From the NCBI GenBank assembly GCA_021806645.1, contig JAJZQX010000021.1, positions 1 through 48,061 on the forward strand: a stretch of 48,061 bases of DNA, in the 5' to 3' direction. This document shows, piece after piece, positions 17,143 to 26,362 of this stretch (positions are counted from its first letter, which is position 1; every line of letters starts with the position of its first letter). The notes below the pieces were generated by a model. The model had not been told where the DNA came from. It saw nothing but the letters and a program-made list of their open reading frames with translations, and searched no databases. This DNA comes from Myxococcales bacterium (lineage in GTDB: Bacteria; Myxococcota; Myxococcia; Myxococcales; Anaeromyxobacteraceae). The position numbers and the translations under genes are program-made.

Positions 17143-18186
17143 TCAATACGAGAACGGGTAGAGCTTCCAGTAGTTCTTGATGTGGTGCCATCGAGCCGCC
17201 ATGCCGTCGGGCTCGAAGATGAGGAAGAGGACGATGGCGAGGCCGAAGACCCCCATCTTCACCGAGGCGAAGAGGGTGGTCAGCTCGGGGAAGGTGGTGG
17301 AGAGGGCGCCGGTGACGAGGCGCAGCAGCTCGGGCAGCAGGGTGATGAAGACGGCGCCGAAGACCGAGCCGAGCAGGCTGCCCAGCCCGCCGATGATGAT
17401 CATGCCGAGCTGGTCGATGGCCACGCTGATGGGGAAGTTCTCCGGGCTGATGATGCGCGCCTGGTAGGCGAGCAGCGAGCCGGCCACGCCCACGTAGAAG
17501 CTGGAGACGGCGAAGGAGAGCAGCTTGTAGCGGAAGACGTTCACCCCCATGACCTCGGAGGAGATGTCCTGGTCCCGGATGGCGACGAAGGCCTTGCCCA
17601 CCTTGGTGCGGAAGAGGTTGCGGGCGAAGAGCAGCAGGCCGGCCGCCACCGGCAGCGCCAGGAAGTAGAGCTGCCGGTCGCTGGCCAGCACCAGCGGTCC
17701 CATCTTCGCGGCGGGGATGCTGATGCCGTTGACGCCGCCGGTCACCGAGTCCCAGTGCGAGGCGACGAACTCGATGACGAAGTGGGCGGCCAGCGTGGCC
17801 ACCGCCAGGTAGAGCCCCTTCAAGCGCAGCGAGGGGACCCCGAAGATCATCCCCACCAGCGCGGTGATCAGGCCGGCGGCCGGGATCACCAGCGGGAAGG
17901 GGAGGTTCCAGTGACCCGCCAGGTAGGCGGTCGAGTAGGCGCCCACGGCGAGGAAGGCGGCGTTGCCGAGCGAGATCTGGCCGGTGAAGCCGGTGAGGAT
18001 GTTGAGGCCGGTGGCGGCGACCACGGCGATGAGGACGCGCAGGCTGACGTCGAGCCAGAAGGCGCTGGCCACCCACGGGACCGCCATCATGGCGGCGAGG
18101 AAGGCGAACATGGCCCGCCGGGCAAAGGCCGTCTCGAAGAGGGCCATGTCCTCGGCGTAGGTCTCCCTGAAGTCTCCGCAGCGCAT
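17143..18186 (-). CDS. livM: ABC transporter permease LivM-type
   Basis: A 347-residue inner-membrane permease with about nine hydrophobic helices, one half of the HAAT importer channel. Family landmarks are GYTGQISLGNAAF-like TGFTGQISLGNAAFLAVGAY and the cytoplasmic loop GKAFVAIRDQDISSEVMGVN that docks the ATPases. The start at 18186 has AAGGGG upstream. It lies 18 bases after livH and 47 bases before the binding-protein gene, within one operon. Confidence 0.94.
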   Translation of the reverse strand: MRCGDFRETYAEDMALFETAFARRAMFAFLAAMMAVPWVASAFWLDVSLRVLIAVVAATGLNILTGFTGQISLGNAAFLAVGAYSTAYLAGHWNLPFPLVIPAAGLITALVGMIFGVPSLRLKGLYLAVATLAAHFVIEFVASHWDSVTGGVNGISIPAAKMGPLVLASDRQLYFLALPVAAGLLLFARNLFRTKVGKAFVAIRDQDISSEVMGVNVFRYKLLSFAVSSFYVGVAGSLLAYQARIISPENFPISVAIDQLGMIIIGGLGSLLGSVFGAVFITLLPELLRLVTGALSTTFPELTTLFASVKMGVFGLAIVLFLIFEPDGMAARWHHIKNYWKLYPFSY

Positions 18187-18204
18187 CTGTTCCCCTTCGA
18201 CCCG

Positions 18205-19092
18205 CTAGACCCGCTCGATTTTCACCTTGCCGAACAACCCGTAGGGCTTCACCGCGAGGATGGCCACCAGCGCGATGAAGGGAGCCACCTCCTTGACGCC
18301 GCCGCCCACCAGCGGGTCGAGGTAGCCGCCGGAGAGGTTCTCCAGCACCCCCATCACCAGGCCGCCGACGATGGCGCCGAGCACGCTGTCGAGCCCCCCC
18401 AGGATCACCACCGGGATCACCTTGAGGCCGAAGAGCGCGAAGGCGCCGTCCACCCCGCCGCGGATGCCCCCCAGCAGCACCCCGCCCACCGCCGAGACCA
18501 CCGCGGCGATCGACCAGGCCAGCGCGAAGATCGCCTTCACCGAGATGCCCATCGACAGGGCCACCTGCTGCGAGAAGGCGGTGGCCCGCATGGCGATGCC
18601 GGCGCGCGAGTACTTGAAGAAGACCGAGAACAGGGTGAGCAGCACCACCACGCTGGCCATGCTGTAGAGGTATCCCTGCGAGACCGGCAGCGGGCCGATC
18701 ATCACCGGGGTGGTGGGGAAGATCTCGGGGTAGGGGCGGGTGTCGGTGCCCCAGATCCCCTGCACCACCGCCTTCAAGACCGAGGAGAGCCCCAGCGTCA
18801 GCATGATCACCGAGATGACCGGCTCCCCGATCATGGGGCGCAGCAGCACCCGCTCGACGAGCACTCCGAGCAGCGCCGAGAAGACCAGGGTGAGCAGGAA
18901 GGCGGCCACGAACGGGACCTTGTGGGTGCCGACGATGGCCACGCAGACGTAGGCGCCCAGCATGAGGAACTCGCCCTGGGCGAAGTTCAGGATCGACGAC
19001 GACTTGTAGATGATGACGAAGCCGAGCCCGACCAGCGCGTAGATCGAGCCGATGACCAGGCCGCTCACCATCAGCTGGAGGAAGAATTCCAT
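18205..19092 (-). CDS. livH: ABC transporter permease LivH-type
   Basis: A 295-residue hydrophobic permease, partner of LivM. Typical LivH features are GLVIGSIYALVGLGFVIIYK near the N-terminus, LNFAQGEFLMLGAY, and the ATPase-docking AMRATAFSQQVALSMGIS loop. It starts three bases after the stop of the acyl-CoA ligase gene, which indicates translational coupling. Confidence 0.94.
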   Translation of the reverse strand: MEFFLQLMVSGLVIGSIYALVGLGFVIIYKSSSILNFAQGEFLMLGAYVCVAIVGTHKVPFVAAFLLTLVFSALLGVLVERVLLRPMIGEPVISVIMLTLGLSSVLKAVVQGIWGTDTRPYPEIFPTTPVMIGPLPVSQGYLYSMASVVVLLTLFSVFFKYSRAGIAMRATAFSQQVALSMGISVKAIFALAWSIAAVVSAVGGVLLGGIRGGVDGAFALFGLKVIPVVILGGLDSVLGAIVGGLVMGVLENLSGGYLDPLVGGGVKEVAPFIALVAILAVKPYGLFGKVKIERV

Positions 19093-19095
19093 GGG

Positions 19096-21045
19096 TCAGG
19101 CCGCCCTTCCCATGTCGAGCTTGCGCACCAGCAGCGTGGTGCGGATGCGGGTGGTCTTGCCGTCCTGGAACTTGATGGTGGTGTCGATGGCCACCTCCGG
19201 CGCGTCGCCATAGAGGGCGGCGATGACCTCCCGGTAGCGCTCCTCGACGAAGCCACGCCGCACCTTGCGGGTGCGGGTCAGCTCCTCGTCGTCGGCGTCC
19301 AGCTCCTTGTAGAGCAGGACGAACTTGGCGATGCGCGCCGCGTCGGGCAGCTTCTCGTTCACCAGGTCCACCTCGCGCTGGAGCAGGTCGTAGACCTGCG
19401 GCTTGGCGGAGAGGTCGGTGTAGGTGGTGTAGGAGAGGCGGTTCTTCTCGGCCCACTTGCCCACCACGCCCATGTCGATGCAGAGCATGGCGGTGAGGAA
19501 GGGCCGGTCGTGGCCGATGACCACCGCCTCCTTCACGTAGGGCGAGAACTTGAGCCGGTTCTCGATGAACTGCGGCGAGAACCGGGTGCCGTCGGCCAGC
19601 TTCATGACGTCCTTGAGCCGGTCGATCACCACCAGCTGGCCGTCGGGCGCCAGGTAGCCGGCGTCGCCGGAGTGGAGCCAGCCGTCCACCACCGTGGTGG
19701 CGGTGGCCTCGTCGTTCTTGTAGTAGCCGAGGAAGACCGACGGGCTGCGCGAGAGGATCTCCCCCTGCTCGGAGATGCGGACCTCGGTCTCCGGGATGGG
19801 CACGCCCACGGTGTGGGACTGGATGTCGCCGTCGCGGTGGATGCAGCTGATGCCGGAGATCTCGGTCTGGCCGTAGATCTGCTTCAACCGCACCCCCATG
19901 GCGTGGAAGAAGCCGAAGACGTCGGGGCCGAGCGCGGCGCCGCCGGTGGAGGCGCTGCGGATGTAGGTGAAGCCGAGCCGGTCGCGCAGGGCCCGGAAGA
20001 GCCCCCAGTAGGCGAGCTGGTAGAGCACCCGGAGGTGGAGCGGGACCGGCTTCTTCTCGAAGTGTAGATCGGCCACCTTTCGGCCGATGGGCATGCAGAG
20101 GTTGAACATGAACCGCTTGAAGGGCGTGGTGTCCATGATCTTCACCTGCACGGTGGAGGTCATCGACTCCCAGAAGCGGGGCGGCGCGAACATGACGTGC
20201 GGGCCGATCTCGCGGATGTTCTCGGCGGTGGTCTCGGTCTCCTCGGGGAAGTTGACCGTGAAGCCGACCGCCAGCGCCGTCGAGAGCGACATCATCTGCT
20301 CGCCGATCCAGGCCAGCGGCAGGAAGCTGACGAACTCGTCCGAGGGGCGCTTCTCGTCCACCTGGTGGAGGTTCATCGCCATGCCCAGCAGGTTGCGGAA
20401 GGAGAGCATGGCTCCCTTGGGGAAGCCGGTGGTCCCCGAGGTGTAGGAGATGATGGCGAGGTCGCCCACCTGGCCGCGGGCCACGTTGGCCTCCCAGAGC
20501 CCGGGCTGTTCGTCGGCCAGCTTCCGGCCGCGCTCCTGCACGTCGGTGAAGCCGATGAGCTTCTCGTGCTGGTACTTGCGCAGGCCGCGCGGGTCGGTGA
20601 AGACCACCCAGCGGACCTTGGGCAGCTTCTCCAGCAGGTCGAGGATCTTGTCCACCTGCTCCTGGTCCTCGGCCACCACCACCGAGGCGTCGCAGTGGTC
20701 GATGACGAAGGCCACGTCGGCGAGGTTGGAGTCCTGGTAGAGGCCGACCGAGGCGGCGCCGCAGGCCTGCGCGGCGATCTCGCTCCAGACCCACTCCGGC
20801 CGGTTCTCGCCGATGATGGCGACGTTCTCGCCGGGCCGCAGCCCCAGGGCCACCAGCCCCAGCGAGAAGTCGCGCACCTGGTCGTGGTACTCGCGCCAGG
20901 TGAACGACTGCCAGATGCCGAACTCCTTCTCGCGGAGCGCGACCTTGTCCGGCATGGTCCGGGCGTTGCGGCAGAGCAGCTTCGGGAAGGTGTCGTCCTG
21001 GCCCAGGCGGTCGAGTGCGGTCACGGTGGTCCCGTCGGGTTTCAA
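19096..21045 (-). CDS. Long-chain-type acyl-CoA synthetase (AMP-forming)
   Basis: A 649-residue AMP-binding ligase of the FadD15/long-chain acyl-CoA synthetase branch. It shows the ATP-binding motif YTSGTTGFPKGAM, the adenine motif YGQTEISG and DGWLHSGDAGYLAPDG. Its start overlaps the livG stop by four bases (ATGA), and livH follows three bases after it. An acyl-CoA synthetase set between livG and livH recurs in proteobacterial aromatic or fatty acid clusters (general knowledge). The likely role is to trap the imported acid as its CoA ester. Substrate not determined. Confidence 0.92.
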   Translation of the reverse strand: MKPDGTTVTALDRLGQDDTFPKLLCRNARTMPDKVALREKEFGIWQSFTWREYHDQVRDFSLGLVALGLRPGENVAIIGENRPEWVWSEIAAQACGAASVGLYQDSNLADVAFVIDHCDASVVVAEDQEQVDKILDLLEKLPKVRWVVFTDPRGLRKYQHEKLIGFTDVQERGRKLADEQPGLWEANVARGQVGDLAIISYTSGTTGFPKGAMLSFRNLLGMAMNLHQVDEKRPSDEFVSFLPLAWIGEQMMSLSTALAVGFTVNFPEETETTAENIREIGPHVMFAPPRFWESMTSTVQVKIMDTTPFKRFMFNLCMPIGRKVADLHFEKKPVPLHLRVLYQLAYWGLFRALRDRLGFTYIRSASTGGAALGPDVFGFFHAMGVRLKQIYGQTEISGISCIHRDGDIQSHTVGVPIPETEVRISEQGEILSRSPSVFLGYYKNDEATATTVVDGWLHSGDAGYLAPDGQLVVIDRLKDVMKLADGTRFSPQFIENRLKFSPYVKEAVVIGHDRPFLTAMLCIDMGVVGKWAEKNRLSYTTYTDLSAKPQVYDLLQREVDLVNEKLPDAARIAKFVLLYKELDADDEELTRTRKVRRGFVEERYREVIAALYGDAPEVAIDTTIKFQDGKTTRIRTTLLVRKLDMGRAA

Positions 21046-21812
21046 GCGGAGAGGTCGGTGGGTTCGCCGAGGTAGGCTTCCTGCACGAGCTTGCTGCGCT
21101 GGACCTCCTCGGGCGTGCCGTCGGCGATCTTCTCGCCGAAGTTGAGGACGGTGACACGGTTGGAGAGGTCCATCACCACCCCCATGTCGTGCTCGATCAT
21201 GACGATGGTGGTGCCGCGCTCCTCGGCGGTCTCGACGACGAACCGGGCCATGTCCTCCTTCTCCTCGGCGTTCATGCCCGCCATGGGCTCGTCGAGCAGG
21301 AGGAGGCGTGGCGCCAGCGCCAGCGCCCGGGCCAGCTCCACCCGCTTCTGCAGGCCGTAGGCGAGCGTGCCCACCACCTTCTTGCGGATGTGCTGGATCT
21401 CGAGGAAGTCGATGATGTCCTCGCAGAGTTCCCGGTGCTCGATCTCCTCGCGCTGCCCGAAGCCCCAGTAGAGGCCCCCCCCCAGCACGCCGGTGTGCTG
21501 GTGGACGTGGCGGCCGATGAGCAGGTTGTCGAGCACGGTCATGCCCTTGAAGAGCGCGATGTTCTGGAAGGTGCGGGCGATGCCGAGCTTGGTGCGCGCC
21601 GAGGGGGTGAGCCGGGAGATGTCGTGTCCGTCGAAGGAGATGCTGCCATGCTGGGGGCGGTAGACGCCCGAGATGCAGTTGAGGAGGCTGGTCTTCCCCG
21701 CCCCGTTCGGGCCGATGATCGCGTGGATCGTCCTCGGTTTGACCTGGAAACTCACGTCCGAAAGCGCGGCAACGCCTCGGAAGTGCAGGATGATGCCGCG
21801 AACGTCGAGCAT
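21042..21812 (-). CDS. livG: ABC transporter ATPase LivG-type
   Basis: The second ATPase of the HAAT importer, 256 residues from the ATG at 21812. It has Walker A GPNGAGKTS, the LivG-type signature LAYGLQKRVELARAL and Walker B LLLLDEPMAGM. An upstream in-frame ATG at 21884 would add 24 residues (RPGVTLCHREHS...) not typical of LivG, so 21812 is preferred, although its ribosome site (GGCGGGG) is weak. It is the first gene of the operon. The upstream 159 bp contain a TTTCGCGAAA palindrome that may be an operator. Confidence 0.92.
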   Translation of the reverse strand: MLDVRGIILHFRGVAALSDVSFQVKPRTIHAIIGPNGAGKTSLLNCISGVYRPQHGSISFDGHDISRLTPSARTKLGIARTFQNIALFKGMTVLDNLLIGRHVHQHTGVLGGGLYWGFGQREEIEHRELCEDIIDFLEIQHIRKKVVGTLAYGLQKRVELARALALAPRLLLLDEPMAGMNAEEKEDMARFVVETAEERGTTIVMIEHDMGVVMDLSNRVTVLNFGEKIADGTPEEVQRSKLVQEAYLGEPTDLSA

Positions 21813-21887
21813 GTGAATCAGGGCCCCGCCAGATCGGATGGAAACAGAGTGTTCACGATGGCAGAGGGTCACACCTGGGCGCAAGCG

Positions 21888-21897
21888 TTTCGCGAAA
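21888..21897. promoter_or_regulatory. Palindrome TTTCGCGAAA upstream of livG operon
   Basis: A perfect 10-bp palindrome lies about 75 bases upstream of the livG start in the only non-coding DNA before this operon. It could be an operator for an operon regulator, but no regulator gene is adjacent. Confidence 0.3.
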
Positions 21898-21971
21898 TAA
21901 CTGCATGACGCAGTGCGCCAGCACGCGGTGCCATGATGTTCACCGGCAGTCAGGAGTCGCGGCGGACCGGG

Positions 21972-24900
21972 CTACGACCCCTGGTCGCCAGTGGCGGGGA
22001 CGGCCTTCCGGGGCAGCTGGACCGTGAAGGTCGAGCCGAGGTCCCGCCCCGGGCTCTCGGCGCGCACCGTGCCGCCGTGCAGGTCCACCAGGTCGCGCGC
22101 GATGGAGAGGCCGAGACCGAGACCGGGCGGGTGGCCATCGGCGCTCTCCTCCTGGGCGAACCGCTCGAAGACGTGCGGCAGGAACGCCAGGTCGATCCCT
22201 CGGCCCGTGTCGGCGACCACCAGCCGGGCGAAGCCGTCAACCGCGTCGATCCGCACGTCCACGTGTCCGTGGCTCGGCGTGAACTTGACGGCGTTGCCGA
22301 GCAGGTTCGCGACCACCTGCCGCAGGCGACCGGGATCGCCCATGCAGCGTGGGGGCTCACCGTCGAACGTGGCCAGGAGCTGCACCGACTTCGCCTCGGC
22401 GGCCGGCCGCATCGACTCGACGACCCCCAGCACCAGGCTTCGCCAGTCCAGCTCCTCGAGCGCGAGGTTGAGCTTGCCGGCGGCGACGCGGGAGATGTCG
22501 AGCAGGTCCTCCACCAGCCTGGCCTGGTGATTGGTGTTGGCCTCGATGGCGGCGGCGGCTCGGGCGACGCCGGGCGCGTCGAGGTGGTCCCTCTGCAAGG
22601 CCTGGGCCTGGAGGAGGATCGTGGTGAGCGGGGTGCGGAACTCGTGCGAGAGGTTGGCCAGGAAGACGTCCTTGGCATGCTCGGTCCGCGCCGCCGTTCG
22701 CAGGGACTCCTCGGCGAGCGCCAGCAGCTCGGCGCGGCGCTGCTCGTCCCGCCGCCGCTCGGTGACGTCCTCGATGGCGAGCAGGATCATCGGCTCACCG
22801 GCCGGAGAGGCGACCGCGCAGCCGGACACGGAGGTGACCCGGCGTGGGGCACCAGGGAACTCGCGCACCAGCTCCAGCGCGTGGAAGGTGCCCGCCGAGC
22901 CGAGCGCGGCGGTCGCGGCCTGCCGCAGCTCCGACGTGTCCCACGCCCCCGCCCCGAGCTCGAAGAAGCGGTGCCCCTCGGTCTCGGCGGCCTTCTCCCC
23001 GAAGAGGGCGTAGTAGGCCGCGTTCGCCGAGAGCACGCGGAGCCTGCCGTCGAGGACGACGAGCGGGACTTGCACCGCCTCCACGATGCTCCTGGCGTAG
23101 TCACCTCCCCACTGGGCGATGGCCACCTCGTTGCGGAGCTCGTCGATGTCCACCAGCGAGAGGATGGCGCCGTCGGTGTCGCCGCCCGGGCCGCGGCGAG
23201 GCCTGATCTGCAACCGGTGCCAGCGGTCGGCGTGGTCGTGGACCTCCGCCTCGACCAGCGTGGACTGGGCCATGGCCTTGGTGATCCACTGCTCCAGGTC
23301 GGGGGCCTGGAGGGACAGGGTGACCTCGCCGATCCGCCTCCCCACGTCGGCCTGCGTGAGCCCCAGGAACGTCGATGCCCGCCGCGTGAAGCGGCGGATG
23401 CGATGCTCCTCGTCAAGCATCAGGATGGGGATCTCGACGGCATCGAGGAGGTTCAGGACGTCGGCGTTGACGCGCAGCAGTTCCTGGTTCCGATCGTGGA
23501 GCTCGTCGTTCAGGGTGGCCAGCTCCTCGTTGGTCGCCTGGACCTCCTCCTTGGCGGTCTCGAGCTCCTCGTTGAGGCTCTGGAGCTCCTCGTTGCTCGA
23601 CACCAGCTCGTCGTTGGCGGAGGCGAGCGCGTCGCTGTCGCGGACGTGCTCCTCGACCAGCGCCGCCAGGTGGGCCTTGGTGGCGGTGAGCTCCTCCTCG
23701 AGCGCCGGGCCAGCCGCATCGGGCGGGGCGGCCTTGGCCCCGCGCCGCGCACCGCGCGGTCCGGTAGGGGCGGGATGGGCGGGAGGACGATCCTCGAAGA
23801 GCACCACGAACGCCGGCTCGCCGCCGTCGGACGCGCCCAGCGGGAGGACGACCAGGTCGCAGGAATGGCCGGGCTCGGCCCCCTCGACGGTGACGCGCTC
23901 CTTGCGCAGCGGGACCGAGGACTTGCGTGCCTGGGCGAGCAGGAGCCGCAGCGGTCCGGCCAGGCCGGGACGCGCCATCTTTAGGAGCTGGCTCTGCGGC
24001 TCCCCCTGCGGCGGCTCGAGGTAGGGACCGGTTCGCCCGCGGAACTGGACCACGTCTAGCCGCTCGTTGACGACGACGCCGGGGGGGCCATACCTCGCCA
24101 GGATCAGGTCGTCGACGTGACGGGCCAGCGCGCCGTGGGCCCTCGAAGGCACCAGCTCGTCGGTGCCGGAAGGCGGGCTCGCCGAGGGGAAGGCCCCGGC
24201 CCGCGGTGCGAAGCGGAACGTGCTCGGCCCGGGCCTGCGAACGAAGAGCATGCCTCCGGAGCCGGCCGGAGCGAACCACTTGGGCACTCCGGAGGCGCTC
24301 TCCGAGTGGCCGAGGAGGAGGTAGCCCGGCTGGCTCAGTGCGTAGTGGGCCGCCGCCAGGACCCGACGCTGGAGCGCGTTGCCGAAGTAGATGAGGACGT
24401 TCCTGCAGCTCAGCAGGTCGAGCCTGGAGAAGGGTGGATCTCGCGCCACGTCGTGCCGGACGAAGACGCAGAGCTCCCGCACGGCCTGGGTGACGCGCCA
24501 GCCCCGCTCGGTCCGGACGAAGAAGCGCTTCAGCCGCTCCTCCCCCAGCTCCTGCACCGCGGCATCCTTGTAGAGCCCGGCCCGCGCCTCCTCGATGGCC
24601 CGCTCGCTGAGGTCGGAGCCGAAGATCAGGATCGGGTGTGAGGGAGGAGCCGTGCCGAGGTGCTCGATGAGCGCGATGGCCAGGGAGTAGACCTCCTCCC
24701 CGGAGGCGCAGCCCACCACCCAGACGCGGATGGGCGCGCCCGGGGGCTTCTGCTTCAGGATCTCCGGGAAGGCGACGGCCTTCAGCTCGTCGAAGCTGTC
24801 GGCGTCGCGGAAGAACGAGGTGACCTTGATGAGGAGGTCCTCGTAGAGGGACCGGACCTCGGCGGGGTGGTTCCGCAACACCTCCAGGTAGGCGCCGATG

Positions 24901-25724
24901 TCCCGCACCTTGCGGACGGCCATGCGCCGGGCGAGCCGGCGCTTGAGCGTTCCCGGCTTGTACTCGCTGAAGTCCACGCCGGTGGTGGCCTGCACCAGGG
25001 CCACCACCTGGCCCAGGAGGGCGGCGCCGGCCGGGGTCGGCGGGACCGGCTCGCTGCGCGCCAGGTACGGGTGCCGGGCCAGCTGCGCCAGCTCGGCACC
25101 GAGCGCGGGCAAGGGCAGGCAGAAGTCGACCACGCCGGCATCGACCGCCCCCTGCGGCATCTCGCCGAAGCGGGCCGAGCGCGGGTCCTGGGCGAAGGTG
25201 ATCCCGCCGTGCGCCCGGATCTCCGCGAGTCCGGCGGTGCCGTCGGCGCCCGTTCCCGAGAGGACCACGCCGATGGCCAGCCGCCCGCGATCGGCCGCCA
25301 GCGAGCGGAGGAAGAAGTCGATGGGGAGGTGGGGCCGGCGCTCGTCCTCCTGGATCGGGGACAGCTTCAGCGCGCCCTGCTCGATCGCCATCTGGGCGCC
25401 GGGTGGGATGACGTACACCTGGTTCGGCTCGATGCGGACGCCGTGCTCCGCCTGGCCCACCTTCATGCCGGTCGCCTGGGCGAGCGCCACGCTGAGCAGG
25501 CTGGCACGGGTCGGGTCGAGGTGCTGCACCAGGACGATGGCCAGGCCGGAGTCCGGCGGGACGTGGGCCAGGAGCTGGCGGAAGGCGTCGAGCCCCCCGG
25601 CCGACGCGCCGACCCCGACGATGGGGAAGGAAACGGTCCCGTCCGCGCGCCAGCGGGCGGCGTCGGGCTCGTCCAGGGACCCAGGCTCGTGGCGTTCCCC
25701 GCTCCGCTTCAAAGGCCTGGGCAT
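21972..25724 (-). CDS. CheB-CheR-PAS-histidine kinase hybrid
   Basis: A 1250-residue fusion. First comes a CheB methylesterase domain with its Ser-His-Asp triad (GVGASAGG, VQHLDP, SGTGADGT). It is followed by a CheR methyltransferase domain (FSEYKPGTLKRRLARRM; SAM site VVGCASGEEVYSLAI). A long Glu/Leu coiled coil follows (ASANDELVSSNEELQSLNEE). Then come two PAS domains and a histidine kinase (phospho-acceptor NLSHEFRTPL, N box NLLGNAVKF, G boxes DTGRGID and GLGLGLSIA). The family is known in soil bacteria as a chemotaxis-like sensor not tied to flagella. No receptor, CheA, CheW or response regulator is adjacent, so the output is unknown. AAGGGG before the ATG at 25724 sets the start. Two tandem palindromes lie 43 bases upstream. 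Confidence 0.93.
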   Translation of the reverse strand: MPRPLKRSGERHEPGSLDEPDAARWRADGTVSFPIVGVGASAGGLDAFRQLLAHVPPDSGLAIVLVQHLDPTRASLLSVALAQATGMKVGQAEHGVRIEPNQVYVIPPGAQMAIEQGALKLSPIQEDERRPHLPIDFFLRSLAADRGRLAIGVVLSGTGADGTAGLAEIRAHGGITFAQDPRSARFGEMPQGAVDAGVVDFCLPLPALGAELAQLARHPYLARSEPVPPTPAGAALLGQVVALVQATTGVDFSEYKPGTLKRRLARRMAVRKVRDIGAYLEVLRNHPAEVRSLYEDLLIKVTSFFRDADSFDELKAVAFPEILKQKPPGAPIRVWVVGCASGEEVYSLAIALIEHLGTAPPSHPILIFGSDLSERAIEEARAGLYKDAAVQELGEERLKRFFVRTERGWRVTQAVRELCVFVRHDVARDPPFSRLDLLSCRNVLIYFGNALQRRVLAAAHYALSQPGYLLLGHSESASGVPKWFAPAGSGGMLFVRRPGPSTFRFAPRAGAFPSASPPSGTDELVPSRAHGALARHVDDLILARYGPPGVVVNERLDVVQFRGRTGPYLEPPQGEPQSQLLKMARPGLAGPLRLLLAQARKSSVPLRKERVTVEGAEPGHSCDLVVLPLGASDGGEPAFVVLFEDRPPAHPAPTGPRGARRGAKAAPPDAAGPALEEELTATKAHLAALVEEHVRDSDALASANDELVSSNEELQSLNEELETAKEEVQATNEELATLNDELHDRNQELLRVNADVLNLLDAVEIPILMLDEEHRIRRFTRRASTFLGLTQADVGRRIGEVTLSLQAPDLEQWITKAMAQSTLVEAEVHDHADRWHRLQIRPRRGPGGDTDGAILSLVDIDELRNEVAIAQWGGDYARSIVEAVQVPLVVLDGRLRVLSANAAYYALFGEKAAETEGHRFFELGAGAWDTSELRQAATAALGSAGTFHALELVREFPGAPRRVTSVSGCAVASPAGEPMILLAIEDVTERRRDEQRRAELLALAEESLRTAARTEHAKDVFLANLSHEFRTPLTTILLQAQALQRDHLDAPGVARAAAAIEANTNHQARLVEDLLDISRVAAGKLNLALEELDWRSLVLGVVESMRPAAEAKSVQLLATFDGEPPRCMGDPGRLRQVVANLLGNAVKFTPSHGHVDVRIDAVDGFARLVVADTGRGIDLAFLPHVFERFAQEESADGHPPGLGLGLSIARDLVDLHGGTVRAESPGRDLGSTFTVQLPRKAVPATGDQGS

Positions 25725-25766
25725 CTCCTGATCCCCTTCGGAAGAAGCTTTCGCAAAACCAGCCAC

Positions 25767-25786
25767 GTTCACGAACGTTCGCGAAC
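25767..25786. promoter_or_regulatory. Tandem palindromes upstream of the CheB/CheR hybrid
   Basis: GTTCACGAAC and GTTCGCGAAC sit directly head to tail. The second is a perfect palindrome and the first has one mismatch. The 10-bp period puts both on one face of the helix, as expected for a cooperative dimer-of-dimers operator. They lie 43-62 bases upstream of the hybrid kinase start. Confidence 0.5.
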
Positions 25787-25859
25787 GGCCCTCAGCGTCC
25801 ATCCGTCCACCGCAGCCTCACCACGGCGACGCCGGAGCGAGCCCCGAAGCCATACCACG

Positions 25860-26249
25860 CTAGTCGCGCCGGCCACCCCGGCCGTCGTGCCCGTGCCCGC
25901 CTCGCCCGTGCTCGCCGCCACGGTAGCGACGGTAGTGGCCTGGGGGGGACCGGATGATCGGGGCCGGGACGTAGCGATCTTCGACCCTGACCCAGCCGCG
26001 GCGGTGGTCGTGCGAACGGTACCAGCCCCGATCCTGGCGGGCCCAGTAGTAGCCGTCGGAATAGAAGACCTCCTGATCGAGGTCGCTGACGACGCTGACG
26101 CCCGGCTCTACCACGACGAGCGGAGGGAGCACCGTCGGGAGGGCCAGCGTGAAGGTGGCTTCGCCACCCACCACCCGGCCATCAGGTCCTACGGTCGCGA
26201 AGCATCCAGCCAGCGACACCGCGACCAGCACGCCCAGGAGCGTCTTCAT
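25860..26249 (-). CDS. Small lipoprotein, Tyr/Arg/Gly-rich
   Basis: 129 residues from the ATG at 26249, which has AAGGAAG upstream. The first 16 residues are a lipoprotein signal ending in SLAGC. The middle part is FYSDGYYWARQDRGWYRSHD, with the YxxxGYYW...W pattern seen in small YXWGXW-type exported proteins. The tail is Arg/Gly/His-rich (RRYRGGEHGRGGHGHDGRGG). I infer an outer-membrane or periplasmic lipoprotein with no known enzyme activity. It is divergent from the envelope operon at 26363, sharing a 113-bp promoter region. Confidence 0.8.
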   Translation of the reverse strand: MKTLLGVLVAVSLAGCFATVGPDGRVVGGEATFTLALPTVLPPLVVVEPGVSVVSDLDQEVFYSDGYYWARQDRGWYRSHDHRRGWVRVEDRYVPAPIIRSPPGHYRRYRGGEHGRGGHGHDGRGGRRD

Positions 26250-26362
26250 GAGCCACTTCCTTTCGGGGGTCTGGAGTTGCACGGCTCATGCCGGCGCGTC
26301 CGAAGCCGCGACCTCCACTCCCGGCCCGCAGCTTGCAGACAGACAGGCCAAGGAGATGCACC

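Noticed and set aside
17110-20067. 985-residue plus-strand frame rich in His/Asp/Gly
   Set aside because: Antisense shadow of livM, livH and the acyl-CoA ligase.
15911-21157. 1748-residue continuous frame
   Set aside because: Only the last 394 codons are the binding protein; the rest is antisense-like GC-rich shadow over livM, livH and the ligase, which have real motifs in other frames.
21813-21884. Upstream start for livG
   Set aside because: Adds 24 residues not typical of the family and covers the putative operator region.
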